Assembly: GCF_000161835.1 (NCBI RefSeq)
Contig: NZ_GG697169.2
Coordinates: forward strand, 2,422,575 to 2,486,574
DNA: 64,000 nucleotides
Origin: Thalassobium sp. R2A62
GTDB lineage: Bacteria; Pseudomonadota; Alphaproteobacteria; Rhodobacterales; Rhodobacteraceae
Direction of reading: 5' to 3'
Position 1 is the stretch's first letter; every line of letters starts with the position of its first letter. Of this stretch, positions 1 through 8,802 are shown in pieces. The translations under genes and the position numbers were made by a program. The notes under the pieces are model-generated. The model was given only the letters and a program-made list of their open reading frames with translations. It ran no database searches and was not told where the DNA came from.

Positions 1-280
1 CAGACAGCGGAACACTTGTTGGATACAGTTTGTAGATACTTTGGTCTTCCGACCAATAGTGCAAGGCACGCGATTGAAGGTCTACCAGAATGGCGCCTCC
101 ACGCAGATTGTCGAAATAGGGCTGCCAGTTCAGCGTACGAAAGCTCGAAATATTGCGGCGCAAAGACTGTGAAATTTCGCCCTCAACCTCGGTTGATTGC
201 GTCGCAGCACCGGTCCCGACAGCCGCAGCTGTACCCGCGATAAAGCCGCGACGGGTCAAATTGGATGGCAATTTACTCAT
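1..280 (-). CDS. L,D-transpeptidase family protein, N-terminal part (runs off window)
   Basis: Open reading frame on the minus strand starting at the ATG at 280 and still open at base 1, so only about 93 N-terminal residues are present. The start MSKLPSNLTRRGFIAGTAAA is a twin-arginine (Tat) signal, with RRGF at residues 10-13 and a short Ala/Gly-rich hydrophobic stretch. The following segment (GGAILVDLQSRALHYWSED, then IYKLYPTSVPLS) looks like the start of a YkuD-type L,D-transpeptidase domain, as in exported peptidoglycan cross-linking enzymes of Rhodobacterales. The catalytic His and Cys would lie beyond the window edge, so the family call rests on the N-terminal part and on the second YkuD gene nearby. 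Confidence 0.7.
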   Translation of the reverse strand, partial: MSKLPSNLTRRGFIAGTAAAVGTGAATQSTEVEGEISQSLRRNISSFRTLNWQPYFDNLRGGAILVDLQSRALHYWSEDQSIYKLYPTSVPLS

Positions 281-452
281 AACAGGATCTCCGTTGACGC
301 TGTTTAAAAATCGATTGATGCCTCAATATGGCCGGAAAGACGCAGTCGCAAATCAAACAAACGTCAGATTGGCGGTTCGTCGCCAAGTGGGTTTGAAACG
401 CAACGATCAATTCGCTAAAGCGAAGGGGAGTAAATATTAAGGCGATCGCACC

Positions 453-968
453 ATGAACCGTATCACGTCACTTCTGTTTGTTGCCATGATGGCCTTGGTT
501 GCATGTGCGCCACAACCCGATTCGTCGCGTATTGGCCCAGATGGGAACCCGCTTCCTACTGTGTACCGGATCAAAGCACGCGATACGGCCGACATCCAAT
601 TCCGCATGCTGGATAGCGTAAACGCCCTGCGCCTCGCTGCCGGTGCTTCGCAAGTTAAGCTCGACGCGCCTCTCAATGCAGCGGCAGCAACGCATTCTCG
701 TGACATGGCCGTGCAAAACCGCCCTTGGCACTTTGGATCTGACGGATCGTCACCCATCGATCGTGTTCGTCGTGTCGGCTACACCGGAACGCTATTGGGC
801 GAAAACATCTCTGAGACCTACGAGACCGAGCTTGAAACCTTGGCTGCATGGATGGAATTGCCGCAAACTCGGAACGTTATTTTGGACACCAACGCGGCCA
901 ACATGGGCTTTGCATGGTTCCAAGAGCCAAACGGGAAGGTTTGGTGGACACTGGTGATGGGATCCTAA
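453..968 (+). CDS. CAP/SCP-domain lipoprotein
   Basis: 171-residue protein with a lipoprotein signal: a hydrophobic stretch ending in LVAC, with the lipidated Cys at residue 18. The rest is a small CAP (cysteine-rich secretory protein/PR-1) domain. It has an N-terminal helix around 'MLDSVNALRLAAGA', then 'AATHSRDMAVQNRPWHFGSDG' type segments with the conserved His residues, and a GENIS segment, as in bacterial YkwD-like proteins. The biochemical role of bacterial CAP proteins is poorly known; an envelope location is inferred from the lipobox. It lies between two L,D-transpeptidase genes and converges with the second one (5 nt between stops), which suggests a cell-wall setting. Confidence 0.75.
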   Translation: MNRITSLLFVAMMALVACAPQPDSSRIGPDGNPLPTVYRIKARDTADIQFRMLDSVNALRLAAGASQVKLDAPLNAAAATHSRDMAVQNRPWHFGSDGSSPIDRVRRVGYTGTLLGENISETYETELETLAAWMELPQTRNVILDTNAANMGFAWFQEPNGKVWWTLVMGS

Positions 969-972
969 CCCT

Positions 973-1467
973 TTACGGGTAGATTGAGATTACCGTTCCG
1001 TTTTTAACCATCGCGTAGATTTGCTCCATCTCGCGGTCTTTGACCGCGATGCAGCCCCACGTCCAATCGTCATCGCTATTGCGAAACCTTTTGGGTGTGC
1101 CGTGGATAAAGATGTCGCCGCCGGGTGGCATGCCCAGCGCACGCGCGACTTCTACGTCATTGGCATTCGGGTAGGAAATGCCCAGCGACAGATGGAAACG
1201 GCTATTTGGGTTGCGACGGTCGATAAAGTAGTTGCCCTCGGGCGTCTTGCCGTCGCCTTCGACCTGTTTGCGGCCGACTGGTTCAAATCCCAGCGCAAAG
1301 TCATATTTTTCCAGCACTTCGTTATTGTGCATCAAATACATCGTACGCGCCTCTTTATAGACGGCGATACGCGTGACTTCTGGACCGTTGTAAGTCTTGA
1401 ATTTGGATCCGCAGCCCACGAGCACGAAAAACAATAAGAATACCGAAAGGACACGAAACAACCGCAT
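973..1467 (-). CDS. L,D-transpeptidase (YkuD domain) lipoprotein
   Basis: I take the start at the ATG at 1467 (164 residues), because it begins directly with the signal MRLFRVLSVFLLFFVLVGC, a lipobox with Cys at residue 19; an ATG 33 nt upstream would put charged residues before it. The mature part is a YkuD catalytic domain: an 'IFIHGTPKRF' segment carrying the conserved His and a 'WTWGCIAV' segment carrying the nucleophilic Cys. Such enzymes form 3-3 cross-links in peptidoglycan or attach proteins to it; here the enzyme would be membrane-anchored in the periplasm. Its C-terminal GTVISIYP is typical of the family. It is convergent with the CAP lipoprotein gene. Confidence 0.85.
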   Translation of the reverse strand: MRLFRVLSVFLLFFVLVGCGSKFKTYNGPEVTRIAVYKEARTMYLMHNNEVLEKYDFALGFEPVGRKQVEGDGKTPEGNYFIDRRNPNSRFHLSLGISYPNANDVEVARALGMPPGGDIFIHGTPKRFRNSDDDWTWGCIAVKDREMEQIYAMVKNGTVISIYP

Positions 1468-1541
1468 CAGAACCACCGCCTCAGTTTTTTTTGTCTGCAT
1501 AACAGGATTACCGGATTTTTACAGCCTGATTGAATGTCACA

Positions 1542-2756
1542 CTAGCGTGAGAACCGAGCGGCGATTTCTGTGTGATTTGACCACCGAAACTGGTCAACCG
1601 GTTGCACCCAATCCAGCGCAAAACCCGCATCCACCAAAATCCGCGCGTCACGCGCGAATGTGACAGGGTTGCATGACACCGATGCCACCAATGGAACCGC
1701 GCTATTGGCAATTTCATGGGTCTGCGCCTCTGCACCTGCACGAGGCGGGTCGATGACAACGCCATCCTTTTTATGAAATTCATCTGGCAACAGAGGACGG
1801 CGAAACAAGTCGCGCGCTTCAGTCGTCACGCGCTTGAGCCCTGTGGCCATCCGCCAACCTGCATCCAAAGTCTCAAGCATGTCAGCCACACCTTCGACTG
1901 CATGGACCTGTGCAGTTTCTGCCATTGGTATCGTGAATGTCCCTGCGCCAGCAAAGAGATCAACAACAATAGACGCATCACCCAATGCATTTTGCACCGC
2001 TGATGTCAGTGCAAGCTCGCCTTCTTTCGTGGCTTGCAGGAACGCGCCCGGAGGTGGCGCAACTTGGGCTTTGCCAAACTGATGCGCTGGTGCGCGGCGC
2101 GTCACAATCGTCTCGTCATTCCATGTCAGGCGGGCAAAATCGTAGCGACCTGCCGCTGCGGCGAGCGTCACCCGCATAGCATCAACCAGCTCCTTGCCAT
2201 TCTCGACCATGACATCCAGACCGCCAAGGCTGTCCGTCACTGTCAGGGCTAACTCGCCTTTGCGCGAGCCAAACTCGACCGTGAACTCTTCGAGCATCTG
2301 GATCATCGATCGCAACGATGGAGTAACTAGCTGACAATCGGGCACGGCAACCAGCCCGTCAGATCCCCGCATGTGAAACCCAATCATCGCGCCTTTCTTG
2401 GTACGCCGTGCGGCAAACTTGGCACGGCGACGTGTCTGTGGAGGAGACGTCAAAATAGGAAGGATGTTTGTCTCGATCCCTTGGCTGGCAAGACCAAGCC
2501 TGACGATCTCTGTTTTCCAATCTGCAACGCTCTGTTCGCTCGCGTGTTGCATCAAGCAACCGCCGCAGGTTTTGAAATGTCGGCACACCGCCGCCACTCG
2601 ATCTGTCGAAGGGGTAACCACCCGAGGGGCCACCAGCGGCCCATCATCCTGATCAAACTCAACAGTCTCACCAGGCAGCGCACGCAAAAAGAGCCGTCCG
2701 TCGGCATCTGCGCCCAGTCCCTTTTGGGTCAATTTCACAATATCAGTAGTTGGCAT
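1542..2756 (-). CDS. TrmA/RlmD-family RNA m5U methyltransferase
   Basis: 404 residues. The N-terminal 60 residues resemble a TRAM RNA-binding domain. They are followed by a 4Fe-4S ligand set: CRHFKTCGGC supplies three Cys and VPDCQLV the fourth. The C-terminal half is a Rossmann methyltransferase with the SAM-binding VVDLFAGAGTFT, then VIDPPRAG and the catalytic SVSCNP motif that defines the uridine-C5 methyltransferase family (TrmA, RlmC, RlmD). The likely target is a uridine in 23S rRNA, but the subfamily cannot be settled from sequence alone. The start codon overlaps the stop of the upstream ABC transporter gene by 1 nt (TAATG), so it is probably the last gene of that operon. Confidence 0.85.
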   Translation of the reverse strand: MPTTDIVKLTQKGLGADADGRLFLRALPGETVEFDQDDGPLVAPRVVTPSTDRVAAVCRHFKTCGGCLMQHASEQSVADWKTEIVRLGLASQGIETNILPILTSPPQTRRRAKFAARRTKKGAMIGFHMRGSDGLVAVPDCQLVTPSLRSMIQMLEEFTVEFGSRKGELALTVTDSLGGLDVMVENGKELVDAMRVTLAAAAGRYDFARLTWNDETIVTRRAPAHQFGKAQVAPPPGAFLQATKEGELALTSAVQNALGDASIVVDLFAGAGTFTIPMAETAQVHAVEGVADMLETLDAGWRMATGLKRVTTEARDLFRRPLLPDEFHKKDGVVIDPPRAGAEAQTHEIANSAVPLVASVSCNPVTFARDARILVDAGFALDWVQPVDQFRWSNHTEIAARFSR

Positions 2757-4588
2757 TAATCAGCAGCATCCTGTGTTTGTAAAAATCCACCGGACTGTTT
2801 GTCCCAATAGCCTGCATACAAGCCACCGCGCGCCAATAGATCGTCGTGGGTGCCTTGTTCCACAATGCGGCCTTGTTCAAGCACGATGATGCGATCCATC
2901 TGCGAAATCGTCGACAGCCTGTGCGCGATTGCCACAACTGTCTTGCCTTGCATGACCTGATCCAGCGCCTCTTGGATAGAATATTCAACCTCGCTGTCGA
3001 GCGCGCTTGTGGCTTCGTCTAGTACGAGAATTGGCGCGTCCTTCAAAATTGCACGCGCCAACGCTATACGTTGGCGCTGACCACCAGAAAGCTTTACACC
3101 ACGTTCGCCAAGGTGTGCGTCATATCCCTTGCGGCCTCTATGATCTTCGAGATCAAGGATAAAATCGTGGGCTTCGGCACGCTTTGCCGCATCTTGAACC
3201 TGATCAAACGTCGCATCGGGGCGACCATAGCGAATGTTGTCATCCGCAGATCGGTTAAACATGGCCGTCTCTTGGGTCACCATTCCGATATTGATGCGAA
3301 CGCTTTCTTGGGTCACGTCGCGAAGGTCCTGTCCGTCGATCAAGACAGCGCCCTGTTCAGCATCATACAAGCGCAACAGAACAGCGACCAAGGTGGATTT
3401 GCCTGCACCTGAGGCGCCCACGATCCCGAGCTTCTCTCCGCTGGCAATCGTCAGGGAAACATCCGACAATCCACCCTTGTCACGCCCATACTGAAAGTCG
3501 AGGTTGCGCAATTCGATGACACCTTGGGTCACCAGCAGATCGGGGGCGCCATCTGCGTTCACCAGCTCATGTGGCGGGGTCAGGGTTTTCATTCCGTCTT
3601 CAACTTCACCAATGTTGGAATAGATCCCCATCAGTGTGTAGCTGACCCAGCCTGTCATTTGGGCAATCCGAATAGAGACCGATCCAGCCGCTGCAATATC
3701 ACCAGCGGTCGCCTGCCCGTTTTGCCACAACAGCAACGTCCCGCCGATCAGGAAAACCGGCAAAACCCCAGCCAGCGTCATAAGTGAAATTCGGAACGCT
3801 GCAGACATTTGCCCAAAGGCAACGGCACTGTCGCGAAACACATCCATTGCGCCCAGCGCGGCCCGGTCTTCGTGATCCGCATGAGCAAACAGCTTGACCG
3901 TTTTGATGTTCGTGATCGTATCGACAACCTGACCAGAAACCATTGCGCGTGCACCTGCGCGATCAGCCGACCGGACACGAATGCGCGGCATGAACCAACG
4001 GATCAATGCAAAATAGAGGATCAGCCAAAGTGACAGAGCAAACGCGATCCAGCCATTGATCATCGTCAACAGGATGGCCGACCCTATCAGGGTCGCAAGT
4101 GCAAACATGACTGTGCTGATCGTCTCCATCGTGACGTCCGTGATCGCACGAGCGGTCTGCATCTGCTTTTGCGCAATCCGACCCGCAAAATCATTGTCAA
4201 AGAATGTTACCGACTGCCCCATCGACCAACGATGCAAGCGAGACAGAACCAATGGGTTAGTATTCGGCTGGATCACGACCGCATTCGCAAGCGACGATAT
4301 GCCAAATACGATTGGCCGCAAAAACACAAAGAAGATGACGAACCCAATCAACAGCCACGCATTCTGAGCAAAGTATGCGGCGGGCCCAGTATCGACTGCC
4401 GTGTCGATAACGCGCCCCAAGATGATCGCGGTGACGACTTCTAAGGTGCCGGCGGCCGCAGAAAAAATCGCAGCCACAACAAGTACCGGAAAGCACCCAG
4501 TCAAAGCCCACCGAAGGAATCCGCCAAGGTTTTGCGGTGGTGGGCCTTCGGCGGGTTGAAACGGCGCGATTAAGTTTTGTAATTTCAT
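2756..4588 (-). CDS. ABC exporter, fused membrane and ATPase domains (second of pair)
   Basis: 610-residue half-transporter. Residues about 30-330 form the six-helix type IV exporter membrane domain. The ATPase domain has Walker A GASGAGKST near residue 390, signature LSGGQRQRIALARA, Walker B ILVLDEATSALD and a switch His in IAHRLSTI. It overlaps the following gene copy (4585-6426) by 4 nt (ATGA), and the two proteins are similar in length and layout, so they probably form a heterodimeric exporter. Substrate unknown; both ATPase domains have the catalytic Glu after Walker B, so neither site is obviously degenerate. Confidence 0.85.
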   Translation of the reverse strand: MKLQNLIAPFQPAEGPPPQNLGGFLRWALTGCFPVLVVAAIFSAAAGTLEVVTAIILGRVIDTAVDTGPAAYFAQNAWLLIGFVIFFVFLRPIVFGISSLANAVVIQPNTNPLVLSRLHRWSMGQSVTFFDNDFAGRIAQKQMQTARAITDVTMETISTVMFALATLIGSAILLTMINGWIAFALSLWLILYFALIRWFMPRIRVRSADRAGARAMVSGQVVDTITNIKTVKLFAHADHEDRAALGAMDVFRDSAVAFGQMSAAFRISLMTLAGVLPVFLIGGTLLLWQNGQATAGDIAAAGSVSIRIAQMTGWVSYTLMGIYSNIGEVEDGMKTLTPPHELVNADGAPDLLVTQGVIELRNLDFQYGRDKGGLSDVSLTIASGEKLGIVGASGAGKSTLVAVLLRLYDAEQGAVLIDGQDLRDVTQESVRINIGMVTQETAMFNRSADDNIRYGRPDATFDQVQDAAKRAEAHDFILDLEDHRGRKGYDAHLGERGVKLSGGQRQRIALARAILKDAPILVLDEATSALDSEVEYSIQEALDQVMQGKTVVAIAHRLSTISQMDRIIVLEQGRIVEQGTHDDLLARGGLYAGYWDKQSGGFLQTQDAAD

Positions 4589-6426
4589 GACTGTTTCTCT
4601 TTGTTGATGAAGCCACCCGACTGCCGCGACCAGAATTTCGCGTATAGTCCGTTCTGCTTTAACAGAGCGCTGTGCGTGCCTTCTTCCACAACTTTTCCAC
4701 CATCAATCACAATAATCCGGTCCATCTTGGCAATCGCCGACAGCCGGTGTGCGATCGCAATCACTGTTTTGCCTTCCATCATGCCGTAAAGCGTTTGCTG
4801 AATTTGCTCTTCAACTTCGCAGTCCAAAGCGCTGGTCGCCTCGTCCAACAACAAGATGGGCGCGTCTTTCAGTATGACGCGCGCCAACGAGATCCGTTGG
4901 CGTTGACCTCCCGACAACTTGACCCCTCGCTCGCCAACTTGGGCGTCATATGCTCTCCGCCCCTCCGCGTCTTGGAGTTCAAGGATAAAGTCATGGGCTT
5001 CGGCTTGCTGGGCGGCTTTAATCACTTGCTCATTCGTAGCGTCCGGACAGCCATATAGAATGTTGTCGCGAACCGACCGATGCAACAAAGAGCTGTCTTG
5101 CTGCACCATCCCGATGGCGTTACGCAAACTGTCCTGTGTGACGGTCGAGATGTCTTGGCCATCAATCACGATTGACCCAGCTTCGATATCGTAGAACCGA
5201 AGCAGCAATTTGCCTAAGGTTGACTTACCCACGCCAGAACGACCGACAACCCCCAATTTTTCACCTGGCTGGATCGTCAAATTCAATGCCTCGAGACCAC
5301 CGTGACCACGCCCATAATGGTGTGTCAGGTCTTTGACCTCGATCTTGCCATTCGCCAGTTCCAACTCCTTGGCGTCGGGCGCATCGATCAACGTAATCGG
5401 TTGGGCAATCGTTTCCATCCCTCCGGACACAACACCGAGATTGCGGAAGAAAGACGAAACAGCCCACATGATCCATCCGGTCATCGCATTGAGACGAAGC
5501 GTTAAAGCAGCAGCTGCGGCAACCGCGCCAACAGACGCAAGACCCGACATCGACAGGCCCAGCGCCCAGCCAACAACAGCCACGATCAAGGCACCGTTTA
5601 GCAGAACCAATCCCAACTCCATCTTGGTCAGGATCCGCATCTCGCCCTGAAATGTGACCCGCGCGTTTTCGATCGCGTCATGGGCATATTCAACTTCGGT
5701 TTCATTGTGAGAGAACAGTTTCACCGAATGAATGTTGGTATAACTGTCGACAACTCGACCCGTGATCACACTGAGCGCGTCGGATGACCGTTTCGATGCA
5801 GGTCCAACAGTTCGTATCGTCCAACGCACCAAAGCACCGTAGAACACAAACCAGATCAAAAGCGGCGCCATCAATCGCAGATCAATATCGTAGAGCAGAA
5901 TAAACGACCCTACAAATAATGCAGTCGCATAGGCCATTGCATCGAACACTTCGTAGATCGCTTCGCCCGCTGCTGGTGGTGTTTGCATAATCCGATTGGC
6001 AATACGTCCGGCAAAGTCGTTTTCAAACCAACCAACAGATTGACGCAGCACATGTCGATGCGCACGCCACCGGATCAGTGTTCCAAAGTTTGGCAGGATC
6101 GTATTGTTCAACAACAGCACATCGACGACTTGGATCGCCGGTCGAAACAGCAACAGGAACACCGCTATCCAAATCAGCTCGGTTCCATGGCTCTGCCAAA
6201 CTTCATCCTCGCCCTTTGTCGACAACACATCGACGAGAAGCCCCATGTAAAAAATCAGCCACAGTTCAACAGCAGCCACAACGAGGGATGTGACAGCCGC
6301 CATCCAAAGCACCTTTTTAAAGGGCTGCATGTAGTCTCGCAAAAAAGGCCACAGCCGACGGGACGGTTTGTTCGTCTCAATATACGGCGTGTAGGGGTCA
6401 ACGAGGCGTTCAAAAAATTGAAACAT
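4585..6426 (-). CDS. ABC exporter, fused membrane and ATPase domains (first of pair)
   Basis: 613-residue ABC half-transporter, first gene of a three-gene minus-strand operon (exporter, exporter, RNA methyltransferase). It has an N-terminal membrane domain with about six hydrophobic segments (roughly residues 35-330). In the ATPase domain, Walker A GRSGVGKST lies near residue 397, followed by signature LSGGQRQRISLARV, Walker B ILLLDEATSALD and switch IAHRLSAI. Its 'WFENDFAGRIANRIMQTPPAAGE' region is closely paralleled in its partner, pointing to a duplication. Function is export of an unknown substrate, probably a lipid, drug or peptide by family precedent. Confidence 0.85.
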   Translation of the reverse strand: MFQFFERLVDPYTPYIETNKPSRRLWPFLRDYMQPFKKVLWMAAVTSLVVAAVELWLIFYMGLLVDVLSTKGEDEVWQSHGTELIWIAVFLLLFRPAIQVVDVLLLNNTILPNFGTLIRWRAHRHVLRQSVGWFENDFAGRIANRIMQTPPAAGEAIYEVFDAMAYATALFVGSFILLYDIDLRLMAPLLIWFVFYGALVRWTIRTVGPASKRSSDALSVITGRVVDSYTNIHSVKLFSHNETEVEYAHDAIENARVTFQGEMRILTKMELGLVLLNGALIVAVVGWALGLSMSGLASVGAVAAAAALTLRLNAMTGWIMWAVSSFFRNLGVVSGGMETIAQPITLIDAPDAKELELANGKIEVKDLTHHYGRGHGGLEALNLTIQPGEKLGVVGRSGVGKSTLGKLLLRFYDIEAGSIVIDGQDISTVTQDSLRNAIGMVQQDSSLLHRSVRDNILYGCPDATNEQVIKAAQQAEAHDFILELQDAEGRRAYDAQVGERGVKLSGGQRQRISLARVILKDAPILLLDEATSALDCEVEEQIQQTLYGMMEGKTVIAIAHRLSAIAKMDRIIVIDGGKVVEEGTHSALLKQNGLYAKFWSRQSGGFINKEKQS

Positions 6427-6470
6427 ATCGGGCCTCTCGATCTGTGAGCCATCTCATAGCGCATCTTAGG

Positions 6471-7052
6471 CTAGAGGAAAACAAGCACCGAAAATACGAC
6501 CAGCGCGATCGCCATACCGCGCGCAAAGATCCGCCATTTTGACTGATCATTTAAGAGAGTTGAGAGTAGCGAACCAGTTGTCGACCAAAAGAGGCAGACG
6601 ACCAAATTCAAACCCGAGAATGCAGTTCCCAACAAAAATGCTTGTTCAATTGCGGGCAGATTGTTCGTGTACGCCGTCGCACTAAGGGCGACCGCCCAAA
6701 CCTTGGGGTTTACCCATTGAAAGAGGACCGCTTCGACAAAGGTAAAGGGGCGCTCAGTTGAGGTTTCTCTACGCGGCGGGGCGGAATGCCACAGCTTGTA
6801 TGCCATGAACAAAATCCAGCCCGCGGCGACACATTTCAACACGAGCGCCAACCAAGGCAACTGCCCCAAAGCCGTTCCAATTCCAAAACCAGCAAGTGAA
6901 GAAGTGATGCCAACCCCAACCACGACGCCGAACACATGCGGCAAAGTGGCTTTTAGACCAAAACGTGCGCCAGAAGTGGTCAGCAAGATGACGTTAGGCC
7001 CCGGAGAAAACAGGCCCAGAAAGACAAAGCTATAGAGGGCCCACGGTATCAT
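6471..7052 (-). CDS. LysE/RhtB-family exporter
   Basis: 193 residues, about six hydrophobic segments. The N-terminal stretch 'FLGLFSPGPNVILL' matches the diagnostic start of LysE/RhtB amino-acid and metabolite exporters, which usually run about 200-210 residues. The middle 'PFTFVEAVLFQWVNPKVWAVALSATAYT' is the second family hallmark (FxxGxxxNxxNPK-like). It is an inner-membrane protein exporting amino acids or related small molecules; the substrate cannot be read. Its start overlaps the stop of the CCA-adding enzyme gene by 4 nt, so it is co-transcribed with cca and the Nudix gene. Confidence 0.85.
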   Translation of the reverse strand: MIPWALYSFVFLGLFSPGPNVILLTTSGARFGLKATLPHVFGVVVGVGITSSLAGFGIGTALGQLPWLALVLKCVAAGWILFMAYKLWHSAPPRRETSTERPFTFVEAVLFQWVNPKVWAVALSATAYTNNLPAIEQAFLLGTAFSGLNLVVCLFWSTTGSLLSTLLNDQSKWRIFARGMAIALVVFSVLVFL

Positions 7053-8200
7053 CCCAAGAGTTCAGACTTAGTGGCCGAGAGATCTGATGCGATCCAAACA
7101 GCTTCGAGCCTCTTGAGCTCTTCTCCCAGAGCCCAGCCCTGGAAGCTATCGGACAAATCCGAAGCGGCAATTGGGCAGACTTGGGCATCACCACGGATTG
7201 CTGCATCAATTTCACGAGGGTCCAACATCATTCCCGCAGTCGCTGCTCGCAGCAACAACACATCAATGGCTGCGGTGCTACCCAAACGGTAACCCAACTC
7301 TGCGGCGGACATGAGCGACCCTAGTCCCTCTTTCAGAACGTTCAGCTCTTTGGCCTGCGCCTTGCTCAACCTGAGATCCCGTACGGGGTCCTCTCCGCCA
7401 ACAACACAGAGCCGACGGATCGCATTCGGGGCGACGCTATAAGCCTCTTCAACATGAACCAAAACAGCAAGCGCAGCAGCTGCAGCACCCGGCAGAACGC
7501 GCATCAATACGCCACATTGGCCCATTGTTGCGATCGCAGGTGCCGGATCAGTTGCCGCCAAAAGCTTGACCATTTCGGCACCAATACGCTCTTTTGGGAG
7601 GGTCTCTAGCCCGTCTAGATTGCCGGAAATTGCGGCAATTGCCTCTGGCTCAAAACCCAAAGTTTGATCTGCATAGAGCGCGTGAAATCTAAAAAACCTA
7701 AGACTGCGCAGAAAGTCTTCTTGGATACGTTGATCTGCGTTTTCAATAAACCGAAGCCGGCGCGCATAGAGGTCTAACAATCCCCCAAGAGGATCAACAA
7801 CCTCACCGGTTGCGCGCGCATAGAGGGCGTTCATAGTGAAATCACGCCTGCGCGCATCGTCATCGATAGATTGAGAATAGGCCACAACGGCCCGCCGTCC
7901 GTACGTCTCCACATCCCGACGAAACGAAGTGATTTCTAGCGGAGTACCATCCGAAACTACAGTTATCGTTCCATGATCGTAGCCTGTTGAGATCACTTTC
8001 AACCCAGCGGCCGATGCGATTTTTGTTCCCTGTTCAGGGGTCGCATTCGACGACAGATCAACGTCGTGTATTGGTAAATCCAGCACTGCGTTGCGTACAC
8101 ATCCCCCGACAAAGAAAAGCTCGAACCCCGCATCAGCGTAGATCTCAAAGACTCTTTGCACTGCAGGCGACTTCATCCATTGACCGTCGATCTGGGTCAT
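7049..8200 (-). CDS. cca: CCA-adding tRNA nucleotidyltransferase
   Basis: 383 residues from the ATG at 8200, chosen because it overlaps the stop of the upstream Nudix gene by 4 nt (ATGA) and starts just before the catalytic domain. The class II polymerase-beta fold carries GGCVRNAVLDLPIHDVDL, including the metal-binding DVD pair, near residues 30-47. This is followed by the RRDFTMNALYA motif and the RRLRFI and RFFRFHALYA segments typical of tRNA nucleotidyltransferases. It adds or repairs the 3' CCA end of tRNAs. No HD domain is evident. It is the middle gene of the Nudix-cca-lysE operon. Confidence 0.92.
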   Translation of the reverse strand: MTQIDGQWMKSPAVQRVFEIYADAGFELFFVGGCVRNAVLDLPIHDVDLSSNATPEQGTKIASAAGLKVISTGYDHGTITVVSDGTPLEITSFRRDVETYGRRAVVAYSQSIDDDARRRDFTMNALYARATGEVVDPLGGLLDLYARRLRFIENADQRIQEDFLRSLRFFRFHALYADQTLGFEPEAIAAISGNLDGLETLPKERIGAEMVKLLAATDPAPAIATMGQCGVLMRVLPGAAAAALAVLVHVEEAYSVAPNAIRRLCVVGGEDPVRDLRLSKAQAKELNVLKEGLGSLMSAAELGYRLGSTAAIDVLLLRAATAGMMLDPREIDAAIRGDAQVCPIAASDLSDSFQGWALGEELKRLEAVWIASDLSATKSELLG

Positions 8201-8802
8201 TTCGAAAAACCATCCGCCAATGCCCGCAATATCCGAGCTGTCGCACCCCAAATATAATAGGGACCAAACGGTACCGTATAAAACATGCGACGCGTGCCGC
8301 GCCATCTACGTGATTGAATTTGGTAGCTCTCAGAATTCATCAAAAAATCGTAGGGAACACGAAAGACTTCGGCAACCTCGCCGGGGTCGATGACTGGATC
8401 AAACGGTTTAGAGAGAACGCCAACAACTGGGGTCACATTGAACCCCGTGACCGTCTGGTGACTGGGCAGTGACCCAATCACCTCGACGGCTGCTGGATCA
8501 AGAGCGATTTCTTCTTGAGCTTCTCGCAGAGCGGTTTCAATACCAGAGGCATCATCCTCATCGCGCTTGCCACCTGCAAAGGCGATTTGGCCGCCATGAT
8601 TTCGCATTTGTGACGCTCTCTTGGTCAAAATGAATTCAGGTTGCGCCGAAGAAAGATCCACCAAAACTAAGACCGACGCATCGCGAAGCGTCACACCCTT
8701 GGGTGCCATCTCTGGGTTAAGGTCAAAATCAGACGACCCGCCTTGAACCCGAGATATTGCAGCACCCAGATGGGATTTTGTCTCAGCTGGCTGGGTCTGC
8801 AT
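8197..8802 (-). CDS. NUDIX hydrolase, CoA pyrophosphatase type
   Basis: About 201 residues from the ATG at 8802; an adjacent ATG at 8805 is equally possible, both preceded by a GAGG ribosome-binding sequence. The Nudix box starts at GGKRDEDDASG and ends in REAQEEIAL. It is preceded by 'LTKRASQMRNHGGQIAFAGG', the extra motif that marks the CoA/acetyl-CoA pyrophosphatase subgroup (NudL, PCD1-like). The likely reaction is CoA to phosphopantetheine plus 3',5'-ADP. The start lies about 20 nt inside the end of hslO, and the stop overlaps cca, so the gene is translationally linked to both. Confidence 0.85.
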   Translation of the reverse strand: MQTQPAETKSHLGAAISRVQGGSSDFDLNPEMAPKGVTLRDASVLVLVDLSSAQPEFILTKRASQMRNHGGQIAFAGGKRDEDDASGIETALREAQEEIALDPAAVEVIGSLPSHQTVTGFNVTPVVGVLSKPFDPVIDPGEVAEVFRVPYDFLMNSESYQIQSRRWRGTRRMFYTVPFGPYYIWGATARILRALADGFSK